DNA of 33,009 nt from an uncultured Agathobacter sp. (GTDB taxonomy: Bacteria > Bacillota > Clostridia > Lachnospirales > Lachnospiraceae). The notes below the pieces were generated by a model that was not told the DNA's origin, ran no database searches, and saw only the letters and a list, made by a program, of their open reading frames with translations. Made by a program: the position numbers and the translations under genes. Location of the stretch: assembly GCA_934358675.1 (NCBI GenBank), contig CAKRKX010000016.1, positions 1 through 33,009 of the forward strand, in the 5' to 3' direction. Shown here in pieces: positions 23,326 through 31,934 of the stretch (position 1 is the first letter of the stretch; each line of letters opens with the position of its first letter).

Positions 23326-23949
23326 ATGTACAAAGTAGGAAACTACGAATTTGAGACACAGACGCAGGCACAGGTTGCGCAAAAGGAAGCAGAAGGAATC
23401 CGGTATATTCGCAGTCAGACGAATATGGATGATCCGGATGTTGTACTGCAACTGTACAACAGACTGATTTTAAAAGAGGTATTTGTGACCCCGGTGGGGT
23501 TTGATTTTCTGCGGCAGTTACAGGAATATTTAAACACGATTCCATATATCAAGAATGAGGATATCCTTCCGATTCCGGTCTATCGGCCGGAACTGGTGGA
23601 AGAGGCGGATCCGGAGCAGGAGCGTGCGGTAAAGGCGCGTGCCGAGAAGCGACGCAGAAAGAAAGAAAAGGAATTTCGTGCGCAGCAGAAACGGAAGAAC
23701 CGCGATTATCACGGGGCTTACGTGGTGAGTACATTTTTTGCGGTTGTTTTTGCGCTCGTGATCGCAGGCATGTTTGCGATCACGTATCTGAGTGATGACA
23801 ATGTGACCATTTTAAATTACGAGAATGCGATCGTTGATAAGTATGAGGACTGGCAGCAGTCATTGGATGAACGGGAGAGACAGCTTGACGAGCGTGAGTC
23901 GGAGCTGAACGAGCGTGAGAGCAGGCTGCAGTCACAGGAGGCTAAATAA
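23326..23949 (+). CDS. Single-pass membrane protein with coiled-coil tail, unknown function
   Basis: The 207-residue protein has a soluble N-terminal domain (about 1-90) starting MYKVGNYEFETQTQAQVAQK. A strongly basic stretch follows (RAEKRRRKKEKEFRAQQKRK, about 105-125), then a transmembrane helix (about 136-153) and a C-terminal coiled coil with tandem heptad-like repeats (LDERERQLDERESELNERES). The basic stretch just before the helix places the N-terminus in the cytosol and the coiled coil outside. The ribosome site is AGAGGAAA. The stop codon ends 1 nt before the response regulator start, so it is probably translated with that system and may modulate the kinase. No named family recognised. 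Confidence 0.78.
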   Translation: MYKVGNYEFETQTQAQVAQKEAEGIRYIRSQTNMDDPDVVLQLYNRLILKEVFVTPVGFDFLRQLQEYLNTIPYIKNEDILPIPVYRPELVEEADPEQERAVKARAEKRRRKKEKEFRAQQKRKNRDYHGAYVVSTFFAVVFALVIAGMFAITYLSDDNVTILNYENAIVDKYEDWQQSLDERERQLDERESELNERESRLQSQEAK

Positions 23950-23950
23950 G

Positions 23951-24628
23951 ATGGATAAGTTAAAGATACTGGTAGTGGACGATGAGAGCAGAATGCGCAA
24001 ACTTGTCCGGGATTTCCTTGTCCGACAGGATTTTGAAGTTCTCGAGGCTGGAGACGGCGAGGAGGCGCTGGATCTGTTTTACAAGGATAAATCGATCGCA
24101 CTGATCATTCTGGATGTCATGATGCCGAAGATGAACGGCTGGGAGGTATGCCGCGAGGTGCGGGAGTCCTCGAAAGTGCCGATCATCATGCTGACGGCAA
24201 AAAGTGATGAGAGTGATGAACTGATGGGCTTTGATCTGGGCGTGGATGAGTATATCTCCAAGCCTTTTTCACCGAAGATCCTTGTTGCTCGTGTGGAGGC
24301 AATCTTAAGAAGAACCAACAAACTCGGTGCATCTTCGGAAGTGAAGAAGGCCGGCGCAATCGAGCTGGATAAGACGGCACACGAGGTGCGAATTGACGGC
24401 AAACAGATCGAGCTGAGCTTTAAGGAGTTTGAACTTCTGGACTATTTCCTGGACAATCAGGGGATCGCGCTATCAAGAGAGCGTATCTTAAACAGTGTGT
24501 GGAACTATGATTATTTCGGCGATGCGCGAACGATCGATACGCATGTGAAGAAGCTTCGAAGCAAGCTTGGAGAACACGGCGATTATATCAAGACCGTCTG
24601 GGGCATGGGATATAAATTCGAGGTCTGA
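23951..24628 (+). CDS. OmpR/PhoB-family response regulator
   Basis: The 225-residue protein has a receiver domain (about 4-118) with acidic pair Asp10/Asp11, phosphoacceptor Asp55 in IILDVMMPKMNG, Thr82 and Lys104 in YISKPFSP. A winged-helix DNA-binding domain (about 128-222) includes ELSFKEFELLDYFLDNQGIA and the end block RTIDTHVKKLRSKLG with WGMGYKF. The ATG at 23951 follows GGAGG in the tail of the upstream gene; an earlier in-frame start at 23915 is rejected. The histidine kinase begins 3 nt after its stop, so the pair is co-translated. Target genes are unknown; the lipoprotein gene downstream is a candidate. Confidence 0.95.
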   Translation: MDKLKILVVDDESRMRKLVRDFLVRQDFEVLEAGDGEEALDLFYKDKSIALIILDVMMPKMNGWEVCREVRESSKVPIIMLTAKSDESDELMGFDLGVDEYISKPFSPKILVARVEAILRRTNKLGASSEVKKAGAIELDKTAHEVRIDGKQIELSFKEFELLDYFLDNQGIALSRERILNSVWNYDYFGDARTIDTHVKKLRSKLGEHGDYIKTVWGMGYKFEV

Positions 24629-24631
24629 TCT

Positions 24632-26116
24632 ATGGATAAGAAGAAAGCAACACTGTCCCATCAGCTGATCATTGTTATGGTCGGGATTGTACTTGGAACA
24701 GTTATCGTGTGCTGGTTTTTGAACAACACATTTCTGGAAAAATATTATATCTACAATAAAGAAAAGGGATTGCTGACCTGTTTTAACAAGGTGACGCAGG
24801 AACTGAAGCGTTCGGGAGACGATGCGAGCGCCTATGATATCGCGTTTGAACGTCTTTGCTCGGACAACAATATCAATATGCTGATTACGAATGAGAGCAG
24901 GGAACTTGTCTGGACATCTTACAGTAACGCACAGCGTTTTCAGATGCAGATGGATGACTGGATCTATGGTGCGGATAGAAGTAAAATCCAGATTTTACAT
25001 TCGGGAGACAATTATATGCTGGTGCGCCAGACGGACGAGCGCCTGCAGACGGAATATCTGGTGCTGATGGGCGAACGTGAGAATGGCGGCTACGTTTATA
25101 TGAGAGCGGCGCTGGAGAGTATTCGTGAGAGCGCGCAGATTACAAATCAGTTTTTCGTGATGATCAGTGCGGGCACGATCGTGCTCAGTATCCTTGTGAT
25201 CATTGTTCTGTCGCGCAGTATTTCCAGACCGATCCGTTCACTGTCCGAGATCTCGCGCAAGATGTCGGATCTGGATTTCGAGGCTAAATATGTGCCGTCT
25301 CCGCATGTCAGCAGAGAAATCGATGAGCTTGGAGTGTCGGTCAACGAGATGTCGGAAGCGCTTGAAGAGACGATCAGTGAACTGAAGACGGCGAACGTCA
25401 GCTTGCAGCAGGATATTCAGAAGAAGGAACAGATCGACGAGATGCGCAAGGAGTTTCTGTCGAATGTATCGCATGAACTCAAGACGCCGCTCGCTTTGAT
25501 CCAGGGATATTCGGAAGGATTGAAGGAGTGTATCAACGATGACGCGGAGAGTCGTGATTTCTATTGTGATGTGATCATGGATGAAGCGGATAAGATGAAC
25601 AAAATGGTTAAGAAACTTCTGACGCTCAATCAGCTGGAGTTCGGCAACGATACGGTGGAGATGACGCGTTTTGACATTACGGAACTGATCGATGGTGTAC
25701 TGCAGTCCTCCTCGATCATGGCTGCACAGAAGAAAGTGAATATCTCTTTCTTCCATGACGGTCCGGTCTATGTGTGGGGCGATGAATTTAAGGTGGAGGA
25801 AGTTATCACCAATTACCTGACGAATGCGATGAATCACGCGGACGGGGAGCGCAGGATCGAGATCCGGTTTACACAGCATGACAAGCTGGTGCGCACGAGC
25901 GTGTTCAATACCGGCGAGCCGATCCCGGAGGAGGATCTTGACAAGATCTGGGTAAAATTCTACAAAGTCGACAAGGCCCGAACAAGAGAGTACGGCGGAA
26001 GCGGTATCGGTCTGTCGATTGTGAAGGCTATTATGGATTCCTTCCATCAGAAATGCGGCGTCATCAATCACGAGGATGGTGTGGAATTTTGGATGGAATT
26101 GGAGTCGGAAGGCTAA
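24632..26116 (+). CDS. Sensor histidine kinase partner of the upstream regulator
   Basis: The 494-residue membrane kinase has two transmembrane helices (about 11-31 and 174-194) flanking an extracytoplasmic sensor domain of ~140 residues. A HAMP region (about 195-250) follows. The dimerisation domain has His281 in FLSNVSHELKTPLALIQGYS, and the ATPase domain has N box NYLTNAMNHA (~394-403) and G box YGGSGIGLSIVK (~454-465). Its layout is typical of VanS/WalK-like kinases. The sensor domain has no family I recognise, so the signal is unknown. The gene starts 3 nt after the response regulator. Confidence 0.95.
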   Translation: MDKKKATLSHQLIIVMVGIVLGTVIVCWFLNNTFLEKYYIYNKEKGLLTCFNKVTQELKRSGDDASAYDIAFERLCSDNNINMLITNESRELVWTSYSNAQRFQMQMDDWIYGADRSKIQILHSGDNYMLVRQTDERLQTEYLVLMGERENGGYVYMRAALESIRESAQITNQFFVMISAGTIVLSILVIIVLSRSISRPIRSLSEISRKMSDLDFEAKYVPSPHVSREIDELGVSVNEMSEALEETISELKTANVSLQQDIQKKEQIDEMRKEFLSNVSHELKTPLALIQGYSEGLKECINDDAESRDFYCDVIMDEADKMNKMVKKLLTLNQLEFGNDTVEMTRFDITELIDGVLQSSSIMAAQKKVNISFFHDGPVYVWGDEFKVEEVITNYLTNAMNHADGERRIEIRFTQHDKLVRTSVFNTGEPIPEEDLDKIWVKFYKVDKARTREYGGSGIGLSIVKAIMDSFHQKCGVINHEDGVEFWMELESEG

Positions 26117-26131
26117 ATTGTTCGAAAATTG

Positions 26132-26160
26132 TTGTATTGTTTTACAAATTATGGTACTAT
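26132..26160 (+). promoter_or_regulatory. Promoter of the 26207 lipoprotein gene
   Basis: TTGTAT (26132-26137) and TACTAT (26155-26160) are spaced 17 bp and lie about 47 nt before the start codon. It would allow expression separate from the kinase operon. Confidence 0.5.
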
Positions 26161-26206
26161 AAAACTGTTTTATAGGGCAAAAGTGACAAGAGGTAAAAAT
26201 TACGAT

Positions 26207-26929
26207 ATGAAGAAGAGAATGCGTCTGCTGGCGATCCTGTCGGCAACGGTTCTTCTGGTCGGCGGTTGCGGAACCTCAATGTATGAACTGACGGAAGATG
26301 AGGAGACTCTGATCACGCAGTATGCGGCATATGTGGTGGGAAAGCATAACATTCGCCAGAAAGACGGTATGACAAGTTATAAGCCGAAGGAAGAAGATAC
26401 CACAAAGAATGAACAGTCGAGTACGCAGCAGGAACCGGATTCTAAGGATACACAGTCTGCGTCTTCGAATGCAGGACCGTCCGGAGAGAACACTGCTGAT
26501 ACATTACAGTATCCGGAGATCTCGATTGCCGGAGCTTTGGGATATGATTCCAGGTTGAGTATTTCTTATAAGGGGTATAAACTTGAGGATGCTTATAATG
26601 AGGACAATTACTTTACGGTGAATGCCGCTTCCGGGAATACGCTTCTTGTGATGCGTTTTTCGATTGTCAACAAGGGAAAGAAAGCGGTAAAATACGATAC
26701 TTCATCGCTGGGCAATACTTTTTACGGAGTGTTTGACGGTACGAATAAGATTGCTGAGAAAGTGACGTTCAGTAACAAAGAACTTTCTTCTTCAACGAAG
26801 ACGATCAAGGCAGGAAAAAAAGTATCAGCGATCATGCTTTTTGAAATTTCAAAAGAAGCTGCGGCGAATATTTCAACGGAAACGCTTCTTGTGGACATGG
26901 ACGGTACGACTTATCAGGTGAAAATGTAA
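26207..26929 (+). CDS. Lipoprotein of unknown function, two-component neighbour
   Basis: The 240-residue protein starts MKKRMRLLAILSATVLLVGG with a lipobox LVGGC (Cys21), so it should be anchored outside the membrane. A helical segment (ELTEDEETLITQYAAYVVGK) and a Ser/Thr/Gln/Glu-rich linker (about 65-105) lead to a beta-rich domain (about 112-240). That domain has the pattern LLVMRFSIVNKGKKAVKYDT, reminiscent of the DUF4352/immunoglobulin-like lipoprotein domains of Firmicutes; that match is by eye. The frame extends to 26129, but the signal peptide fixes the start at 26207, after AAGAGGTAAA. It may be controlled by the two-component system upstream. Confidence 0.75.
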   Translation: MKKRMRLLAILSATVLLVGGCGTSMYELTEDEETLITQYAAYVVGKHNIRQKDGMTSYKPKEEDTTKNEQSSTQQEPDSKDTQSASSNAGPSGENTADTLQYPEISIAGALGYDSRLSISYKGYKLEDAYNEDNYFTVNAASGNTLLVMRFSIVNKGKKAVKYDTSSLGNTFYGVFDGTNKIAEKVTFSNKELSSSTKTIKAGKKVSAIMLFEISKEAAANISTETLLVDMDGTTYQVKM

Positions 26930-26956
26930 AAATGATTCACCAATGACAGGTTTGTG

Positions 26957-27024
26957 TGATATAATGAAGCGTGATGATGCACGCGTAGGTCATCAAGCTT
27001 CGCTTGGTGACATGATATAATGAA
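26957..27024 (+). promoter_or_regulatory. Duplicated promoter-like box upstream of cheV
   Basis: The 12-mer TGATATAATGAA occurs at 26957-26968 and again at 27013-27024, each containing TATAAT. Between them a hairpin GTCATCAAGC/GCTTGGTGAC (27 region, 26988-27010) is possible. Only the first copy has a plausible -35 (TTCACC near 26936). Tandem promoters for cheV are possible. Confidence 0.3.
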
Positions 27025-27053
27025 CAAAACTTAAGAATTCGGGGAGGATACAT

Positions 27054-27959
27054 ATGGATACGAACATTTTGTTAGAGTCAGGAACAAATGAGCTGGAGAT
27101 TTTGGAGTTCACGCTGGCGGACAACCATTACGGCATTAACGTTGCCAAGATCAGAGAGATTTTATCTTATCAGAAGGTAACTCCGGTACCAAACGCACAT
27201 CCGAGTGTGGAAGGTATTTTTATGCCGCGTGATACGATGATCACGGTTATCAATCTGAAGCATTGTCTGGGCATCGAGGATGATGGACAGAAAGGCTTAT
27301 TTATCATTACGAATTTTAACAAGCTCAATATTGCGTTCCATGTGGATCAGGTGATCGGTATTCATCGTGTTTCATGGAATGAGATCATCAAGCCGGATTC
27401 TACGATCAACGGACAGGACGGCAGCGTTTCGACCGGTGTCATCAAGATGAATGACAAGCTGGTTGTGATTCTTGATTTCGAGTCGATTGTTTCAAGTATC
27501 AGCCCGGAGACAGGTCTTCGTGTACACGATATCGAAGAGTTTGAGGGAAGATCAAGAAGTGATGATACCATTCTTATTGCGGAAGATTCCGCACTGCTTA
27601 GCAGTCTGATCACGGACTGCCTGAAGAAAGCGGGATATACAAATCTGATCGTGAAGATGAACGGTCAGGAAGCATGGGATGAACTCGTAAAGATTAAGAA
27701 AGAGGGAGACCCGAAAGAAAAGGTTCAGTGTATTATTACAGATATTGAGATGCCGCAGATGGATGGACATCGTCTTACGAAGCTGGTGAAGAGTGACGAT
27801 AAGCTCAAGGATATTCCACTCGTTATCTTCTCATCTCTTGTGAATGAGGAGATGCGTCGTAAGGGTGAAGCCCTTGGTGCGGATGCACAGTTGACCAAGC
27901 CGGAGATCGGAAGCCTTGTGGAAGCCATTGATGAACTGATTGCAAAGAAAAATCAATAA
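27054..27959 (+). CDS. cheV: Chemotaxis protein CheV
   Basis: CheV couples chemoreceptors to the CheA kinase and helps adaptation. The 301-residue protein has an N-terminal CheW-like domain (about 12-160, with FTLADNHYGINVAKIREILS and PVPNAHPSVEGIFMPRDTMI). A receiver domain (about 172-298) follows, with acidic Glu177/Asp178 in LIAEDSALL, phosphoacceptor Asp230 in CIITDIEMPQMDG, Ser260 and Lys282. A GGGGAGGA ribosome site precedes the ATG. It stands apart from other chemotaxis genes in this window but implies a motile organism. A stem-loop follows at 27973. Confidence 0.95.
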   Translation: MDTNILLESGTNELEILEFTLADNHYGINVAKIREILSYQKVTPVPNAHPSVEGIFMPRDTMITVINLKHCLGIEDDGQKGLFIITNFNKLNIAFHVDQVIGIHRVSWNEIIKPDSTINGQDGSVSTGVIKMNDKLVVILDFESIVSSISPETGLRVHDIEEFEGRSRSDDTILIAEDSALLSSLITDCLKKAGYTNLIVKMNGQEAWDELVKIKKEGDPKEKVQCIITDIEMPQMDGHRLTKLVKSDDKLKDIPLVIFSSLVNEEMRRKGEALGADAQLTKPEIGSLVEAIDELIAKKNQ

Positions 27960-27972
27960 TTTTTTGTGATAG

Positions 27973-28004
27973 TAAGGGATGTGGTGTTTTCATCACATCC
28001 CTTA
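27973..28004 (+). terminator. Stem-loop after cheV
   Basis: TAAGGGATGTG (27973-27983) is the exact complement of CACATCCCTTA (27994-28004). The T-run is displaced (ATCGGTTTT), so termination is probable rather than certain. A small CGG/GCCG hairpin and ATTATTTT follow. Confidence 0.6.
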
Positions 28005-28044
28005 ATCGGTTTTAGCCGAGATATTATTTTACTGGAGACTGATT

Positions 28045-29682
28045 ATGAAAGATAACTCATCGGAAAATTATCTGGATCAATTATTAAACTCCGTCAACGG
28101 AGATCATAAAGACACATCGGATGCTTTGGAGCAGAAACCTTTGAGCAGCGAGGAACAGTGGGAGCGCGATCTGTTCGGAGAACCGGAGAGCGATGAGGAG
28201 CTTACTGCCAAGAACGAGGAGGATTTTCTGCGCGAGTTTGAGGAGGAACTTCTCAAGGATGATATGATGTCGCCGTTTTCGAGTCTGGACAATGAAAACG
28301 ACGCGGAAGTCGATCATGCCATTGATGAACTGCTCAATCACATGTCGGATCAGCCGAAAGAGGAGACTGTTGAACCGATTGTTGATGAAAATGCGGAGTT
28401 TGAAGGTACACTTCCGGGAGATGAGATCGTGAAAGAAGCACCCGGGGAGAAGCCGGAGGATATTCTTCCACCACTGGAAGAGACCGGAATGCAGCAATCA
28501 ATGGACGATGCGGTGGAAGTGTTTGACGATAATCTGGCGACGATTCCGGATGAACTGCAGCCTCCGATGGGGGATGGCGGGACCGAAGAAGGCGGTTCGG
28601 AAGATGAGGGAGAACTTGATCTGTCAGGACTTGGTGACAGTGATCTGATGGATATGCTTTCGGATTCCGAAGATCTGTCGGAGCTGGGCGATCTGTTGTC
28701 GAGCGCCGAGGAGGAACGCCCTGTGGAAGAAGGGGATTCGATCGGTGAGTTTGCGCAGAATGAAATGGATGCGCAGGAACAGGAGATGGAAGAATCCGAG
28801 GAGGAAGCCGAAGCCCCGAAGAAAGATAAGCGGGGAAAGAAAGCCAAGAAGGAAAAGAAAGAGAAGGCCCCGAAGGAGAAGGGCGAGAAAACCGGATTTT
28901 TTGCAAAATTAGCCAAGCTTTTCTTTGGCGAGGAGGAAGAAGAACATTCGACCCTGGATGATCTGACGGATCAGACCGCCGGTATGTCGGATGAAAACAA
29001 GAAGATCCTCGAGGAGCTTGAAGCAGCAGGAGAGCTGGAAGAGGAGAAGCCGAAGAAAGGAAAGAAGAAAAAAGAGAAGAAGAAAAAGGAGCCGAAACCA
29101 CCGAAGCCGAAGAAAGAAAAGAAGCCGAAGGTGAAGAAGGAAAAGAAACCGAAGGAGAAGGATAACACGCCGCCGCTCCCGAAGGGACCGGTGATCGCGA
29201 TCGTAATCATGGTTGCTTCATTGTTTGGTCTGATCATGGTCGGAGTGAATCTTCTCGGTTATCAGGCGAATATCAATACCGCAAAGGAACTGTACGGAAA
29301 GGGTTCGTTTGTTGAGGCTTTTTCCGAGTTGCAGGGACTGAATATCCGTGAGAAGGATTCCGAATTTTATGATCAGCTGCAGGCATTGGCGGTTGTTTCG
29401 GAAAAATACCAGAATTATCTTGTGTTTGCGAATAACAACAAGCAGGATATCGCTTTGGACAATCTGATCTGTGCATATGGCAGATACGATCTCAACAAGC
29501 AGAAGGCCGAGGATGCCAACTGCAGCGTGGAGTACGGACAGCTTGGAGGCAAGATTATCAAGGCTTTACTGGAAGATTATGATATGACGGGCGAGGAGGC
29601 TTTGCAGATGTACAACGCAAAGAACCGCAAGGAATATACATTGCAGCTGCATACAAAATTGAAAGCTTTAGGACTGGAGTAG
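28045..29682 (+). CDS. Acidic/lysine-rich single-pass membrane protein, unknown function
   Basis: The 545-residue protein has three visible parts. Residues 1-250 are very acidic and low-complexity (repeated Glu/Asp/Ser/Leu). Residues 260-375 alternate acidic blocks with lysine-rich tracts (GKKAKKEKKEKAPKEKGEK and a KKEKKKKEPKPPKPKKEKK tract). A transmembrane helix lies at about 383-405 (PVIAIVIMVASLFGLIMVG). The final ~140 residues are a helical, TPR-like extracytoplasmic domain (ELYGKGSFVEAFSELQGLNI). The charge pattern suggests a cytosolic disordered arm that could bind nucleic acid, ribosomes or other charged partners; this is inference. hisH starts 10 nt after its stop, inside its ribosome-site region, so it leads the hisH-hisF operon. 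No family recognised. Confidence 0.8.
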   Translation: MKDNSSENYLDQLLNSVNGDHKDTSDALEQKPLSSEEQWERDLFGEPESDEELTAKNEEDFLREFEEELLKDDMMSPFSSLDNENDAEVDHAIDELLNHMSDQPKEETVEPIVDENAEFEGTLPGDEIVKEAPGEKPEDILPPLEETGMQQSMDDAVEVFDDNLATIPDELQPPMGDGGTEEGGSEDEGELDLSGLGDSDLMDMLSDSEDLSELGDLLSSAEEERPVEEGDSIGEFAQNEMDAQEQEMEESEEEAEAPKKDKRGKKAKKEKKEKAPKEKGEKTGFFAKLAKLFFGEEEEEHSTLDDLTDQTAGMSDENKKILEELEAAGELEEEKPKKGKKKKEKKKKEPKPPKPKKEKKPKVKKEKKPKEKDNTPPLPKGPVIAIVIMVASLFGLIMVGVNLLGYQANINTAKELYGKGSFVEAFSELQGLNIREKDSEFYDQLQALAVVSEKYQNYLVFANNNKQDIALDNLICAYGRYDLNKQKAEDANCSVEYGQLGGKIIKALLEDYDMTGEEALQMYNAKNRKEYTLQLHTKLKALGLE

Positions 29683-29692
29683 GAGACAGCAA

Positions 29693-30310
29693 ATGATAGC
29701 AATTATTGATTACAACGCAGGCAATCTGAAAAGCGTGGAAAAGGCATTGCTCTATCTCGGGCAGGAGTGCATGGTTACTGGAGATTTCCGCGAAATTGAG
29801 AAGGCAGACAAAGTCATTCTTCCGGGCGTGGGTGCGTTCGGCGATGCGATGGCACAATTGAAAAAATATGAGTTGGACAAGGTGATCCGTGAGGTAACAC
29901 AGAAACAGACGCCGTTTCTCGGTATCTGTCTCGGGCTGCAGCTTCTGTTTGAGGGAAGCGATGAGAGCTGTGGAGTGGAGGGACTTCATATTTTAGACGG
30001 ATCGATCCGGAGAATTCCGGATCAGCCGGGACTTAAGATTCCGCATATCGGCTGGAATTCGCTGCATTTGCAGAATGACGGCCGGCTGTTTGAGGGGCTT
30101 GAGGCGAATCCGTATGTGTATTTTGTCCATTCTTACTATCTGCAGGCAAAGGATGAGCAGATTGTGAAAGCAACGACCGAATATAGCACAACGATCCATG
30201 CATCGGTGGAGAAGGATAATATTTTTGCCTGCCAGTTCCACCCGGAGAAGAGTGGCGATGTGGGCCTTGCGATACTGAAAAATTTTGCACAGCTGGGAGG
30301 TCAGGCATAA
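29693..30310 (+). CDS. hisH: Imidazole glycerol phosphate synthase, glutamine amidotransferase subunit
   Basis: HisH releases ammonia from glutamine and feeds it to HisF for imidazole ring closure in histidine synthesis. The 205-residue protein has the class I amidotransferase fold: start block [28 protein letters not shown], the nucleophile Cys in [15 protein letters not shown] (~85) and the catalytic His/Glu in [12 protein letters not shown] (~187-189). Its stop overlaps the hisF start (TAATG at 30308-30312), coupling the two subunits. AGTAGGAGACAG provides the ribosome site. Other his genes are not in the window. Confidence 0.97.
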   Translation: MIAIIDYNAGNLKSVEKALLYLGQECMVTGDFREIEKADKVILPGVGAFGDAMAQLKKYELDKVIREVTQKQTPFLGICLGLQLLFEGSDESCGVEGLHILDGSIRRIPDQPGLKIPHIGWNSLHLQNDGRLFEGLEANPYVYFVHSYYLQAKDEQIVKATTEYSTTIHASVEKDNIFACQFHPEKSGDVGLAILKNFAQLGGQA

Positions 30311-31071
30311 TGTTTACGAAGAGAATTATTCCTTGTCTGGATGTCAATAACGGACGCGTGGTAAAAGGCATCAATTTCATCAACCTGCGCGATGCGGGCG
30401 ATCCGGTTGAGGTTGCTGCGGCTTACGATAAAGCCGGAGCGGATGAGGTCGTTTTCCTTGATATTACAGCGTCAAGTGACCATCGAGCAACTGTTGTGGA
30501 TATGGTGCGAAAGGTTGCGGAGAATGTGTTTATTCCGTTTACGGTCGGAGGAGGAATCCGTACCGTGGATGATTTTAAGGCGCTTCTGCGTGAGGGCGCG
30601 GATAAGATTTCTATCAATTCATCTGCAATCAATACGCCGCGTCTGATCAGTGATGCTGCGGACAAATTCGGAAGCCAGTGTGTCGTTGTTGCAATCGATG
30701 CAAGACGAAGAGAGGATGGAAGCGGCTGGAATGTGTATAAGAACGGAGGCCGTATCGACACAGGACTCGACGCGGTGGAATGGGCGATGAAAGCCAATCA
30801 GCTTGGCGCGGGAGAAATCCTTCTGACAAGTATGGACTGCGACGGAACCAAGTCGGGTTATGACATCGAACTGACCCGCATGATTGCAGACAATGTTTCG
30901 ATTCCGGTGATCGCCTCCGGCGGAGCGGGAACAAAGGAACATTTTTATGACGCTTTGACCGAGGGACATGCGGATGCGGCACTTGCGGCATCACTGTTCC
31001 ATTATAAAGAATTGGAGATTATGGACTTGAAGAATTATCTGGCAGACAGAGGCGTTTCGGTGCGCAGATAA
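30310..31071 (+). CDS. hisF: Imidazole glycerol phosphate synthase, cyclase subunit
   Basis: HisF uses ammonia from HisH to convert PRFAR into imidazole glycerol phosphate and AICAR. It is a 253-residue TIM barrel with half-barrel repeats. The start block is [20 protein letters not shown] (catalytic Asp11). [12 protein letters not shown] and [15 protein letters not shown] bind phosphate, and [15 protein letters not shown] (second Asp at about 130) completes the site. The AICAR produced feeds back to the purine pathway, whose genes lie at the other end of the window. The ATG at 30310 overlaps the hisH stop. Confidence 0.97.
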   Translation: MFTKRIIPCLDVNNGRVVKGINFINLRDAGDPVEVAAAYDKAGADEVVFLDITASSDHRATVVDMVRKVAENVFIPFTVGGGIRTVDDFKALLREGADKISINSSAINTPRLISDAADKFGSQCVVVAIDARRREDGSGWNVYKNGGRIDTGLDAVEWAMKANQLGAGEILLTSMDCDGTKSGYDIELTRMIADNVSIPVIASGGAGTKEHFYDALTEGHADAALAASLFHYKELEIMDLKNYLADRGVSVRR

Positions 31072-31122
31072 TGTGGCATGGGAGTGTTGCATGCCGATGA
31101 ACATAAAGGAGTGAGATAAGAT

Positions 31123-31800
31123 ATGGCAATGATATCCAATGACTGGCTGCCGGCGTTGGACGGAGAATTTCATAAAGCATATTACAGGGATCTGTTTACT
31201 TTTGTGAAACAGGAATACAGTACACATGTGATCTATCCGCCTGCGGATGATATCTTTAATGCGCTTCATTTTACACCGCTTGGGGATGTAAAAGTATTGA
31301 TACTCGGACAGGATCCGTATCACAATGAGCATCAGGCGCATGGACTTTCGTTTTCGGTGTTGCCGGACCAGAAGGATATTCCGCCATCGCTGCAGAATAT
31401 CTACAAGGAACTTCATGATGATCTGGGATGCTCCATTCCGAACAACGGATATCTGAAAAAATGGGCGGATCAGGGAGTGCTGCTTTTGAACACGGTACTT
31501 ACTGTTCGGGCGCATCAGGCCAATTCGCATCAGGGAAGAGGCTGGGAGCAGTTTACGGATGCAATCATTCAGGCGGTCAACGCACAGGATCGGCCGATCG
31601 TCTACATGCTTTGGGGACGTCCGGCGCAGAGCAAGATTCCGATGCTGACCAATCCGAAGCATCTGATCCTTAAGGCGCCGCATCCGAGTCCGCTTTCCGC
31701 ATACAGAGGCTTTTTCGGATGCAAACATTTCAGTCAGGCAAATGCGTTCCTTGAGAAGAACGGAATTGCACCGATCGACTGGCAGATTGAGGATGTGTAA
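31123..31800 (+). CDS. ung: Uracil-DNA glycosylase, family 1
   Basis: Ung removes uracil from DNA in base-excision repair. The 225-residue protein contains the water-activating loop LILGQDPYHNEHQAHGLSFS, the PPSLQNIYKEL segment, LLLNTVLTVRAHQANSHQ and the leucine-intercalation loop HPSPLSAYRGFFGCKHFSQA with catalytic His. AAAGGAGTGAGAT precedes the ATG at 31123. It lies 51 nt after hisF with a small GGCATG/CATGCC hairpin between, so read-through from the his operon is possible. Length and motifs are ordinary. Confidence 0.97.
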   Translation: MAMISNDWLPALDGEFHKAYYRDLFTFVKQEYSTHVIYPPADDIFNALHFTPLGDVKVLILGQDPYHNEHQAHGLSFSVLPDQKDIPPSLQNIYKELHDDLGCSIPNNGYLKKWADQGVLLLNTVLTVRAHQANSHQGRGWEQFTDAIIQAVNAQDRPIVYMLWGRPAQSKIPMLTNPKHLILKAPHPSPLSAYRGFFGCKHFSQANAFLEKNGIAPIDWQIEDV

Positions 31801-31805
31801 GGCTG

Positions 31806-31834
31806 TTTGCAGTGTTGTAAAAATGTGTTATAAT
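31806..31834 (+). promoter_or_regulatory. Promoter of the FliD-like gene
   Basis: TTTGCA (31806-31811) and TATAAT (31829-31834) are spaced 17 bp, with TGT preceding the -10 as an extended element. It gives a leader of about 95 nt. No c-di-GMP riboswitch core was recognised in the leader. Confidence 0.6.
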
Positions 31835-31934
31835 CAAAAATAAGTACAGAAGGTTTATTTTTGAGCAATAAGTTTCGATATATATGGTAGAACAGGGTCA
31901 CGGATTGACCGCTTTTTATCAAAGGAGTGATACT

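Noticed and set aside
28334..29237. Long minus-strand frames opposite the acidic/lysine-rich protein (Ser/Phe-rich)
   Set aside because: They are antisense artefacts of biased codons (GAA/AAG read as TTC/CTT), with no ribosome sites or domains.
31835..31930. c-di-GMP-I riboswitch before the FliD-like gene
   Set aside because: A fragment near 31885-31912 faintly resembles the 3' half (GGTAG...GGGTCAC), but the 5' half with its GCAAA-type core is missing.
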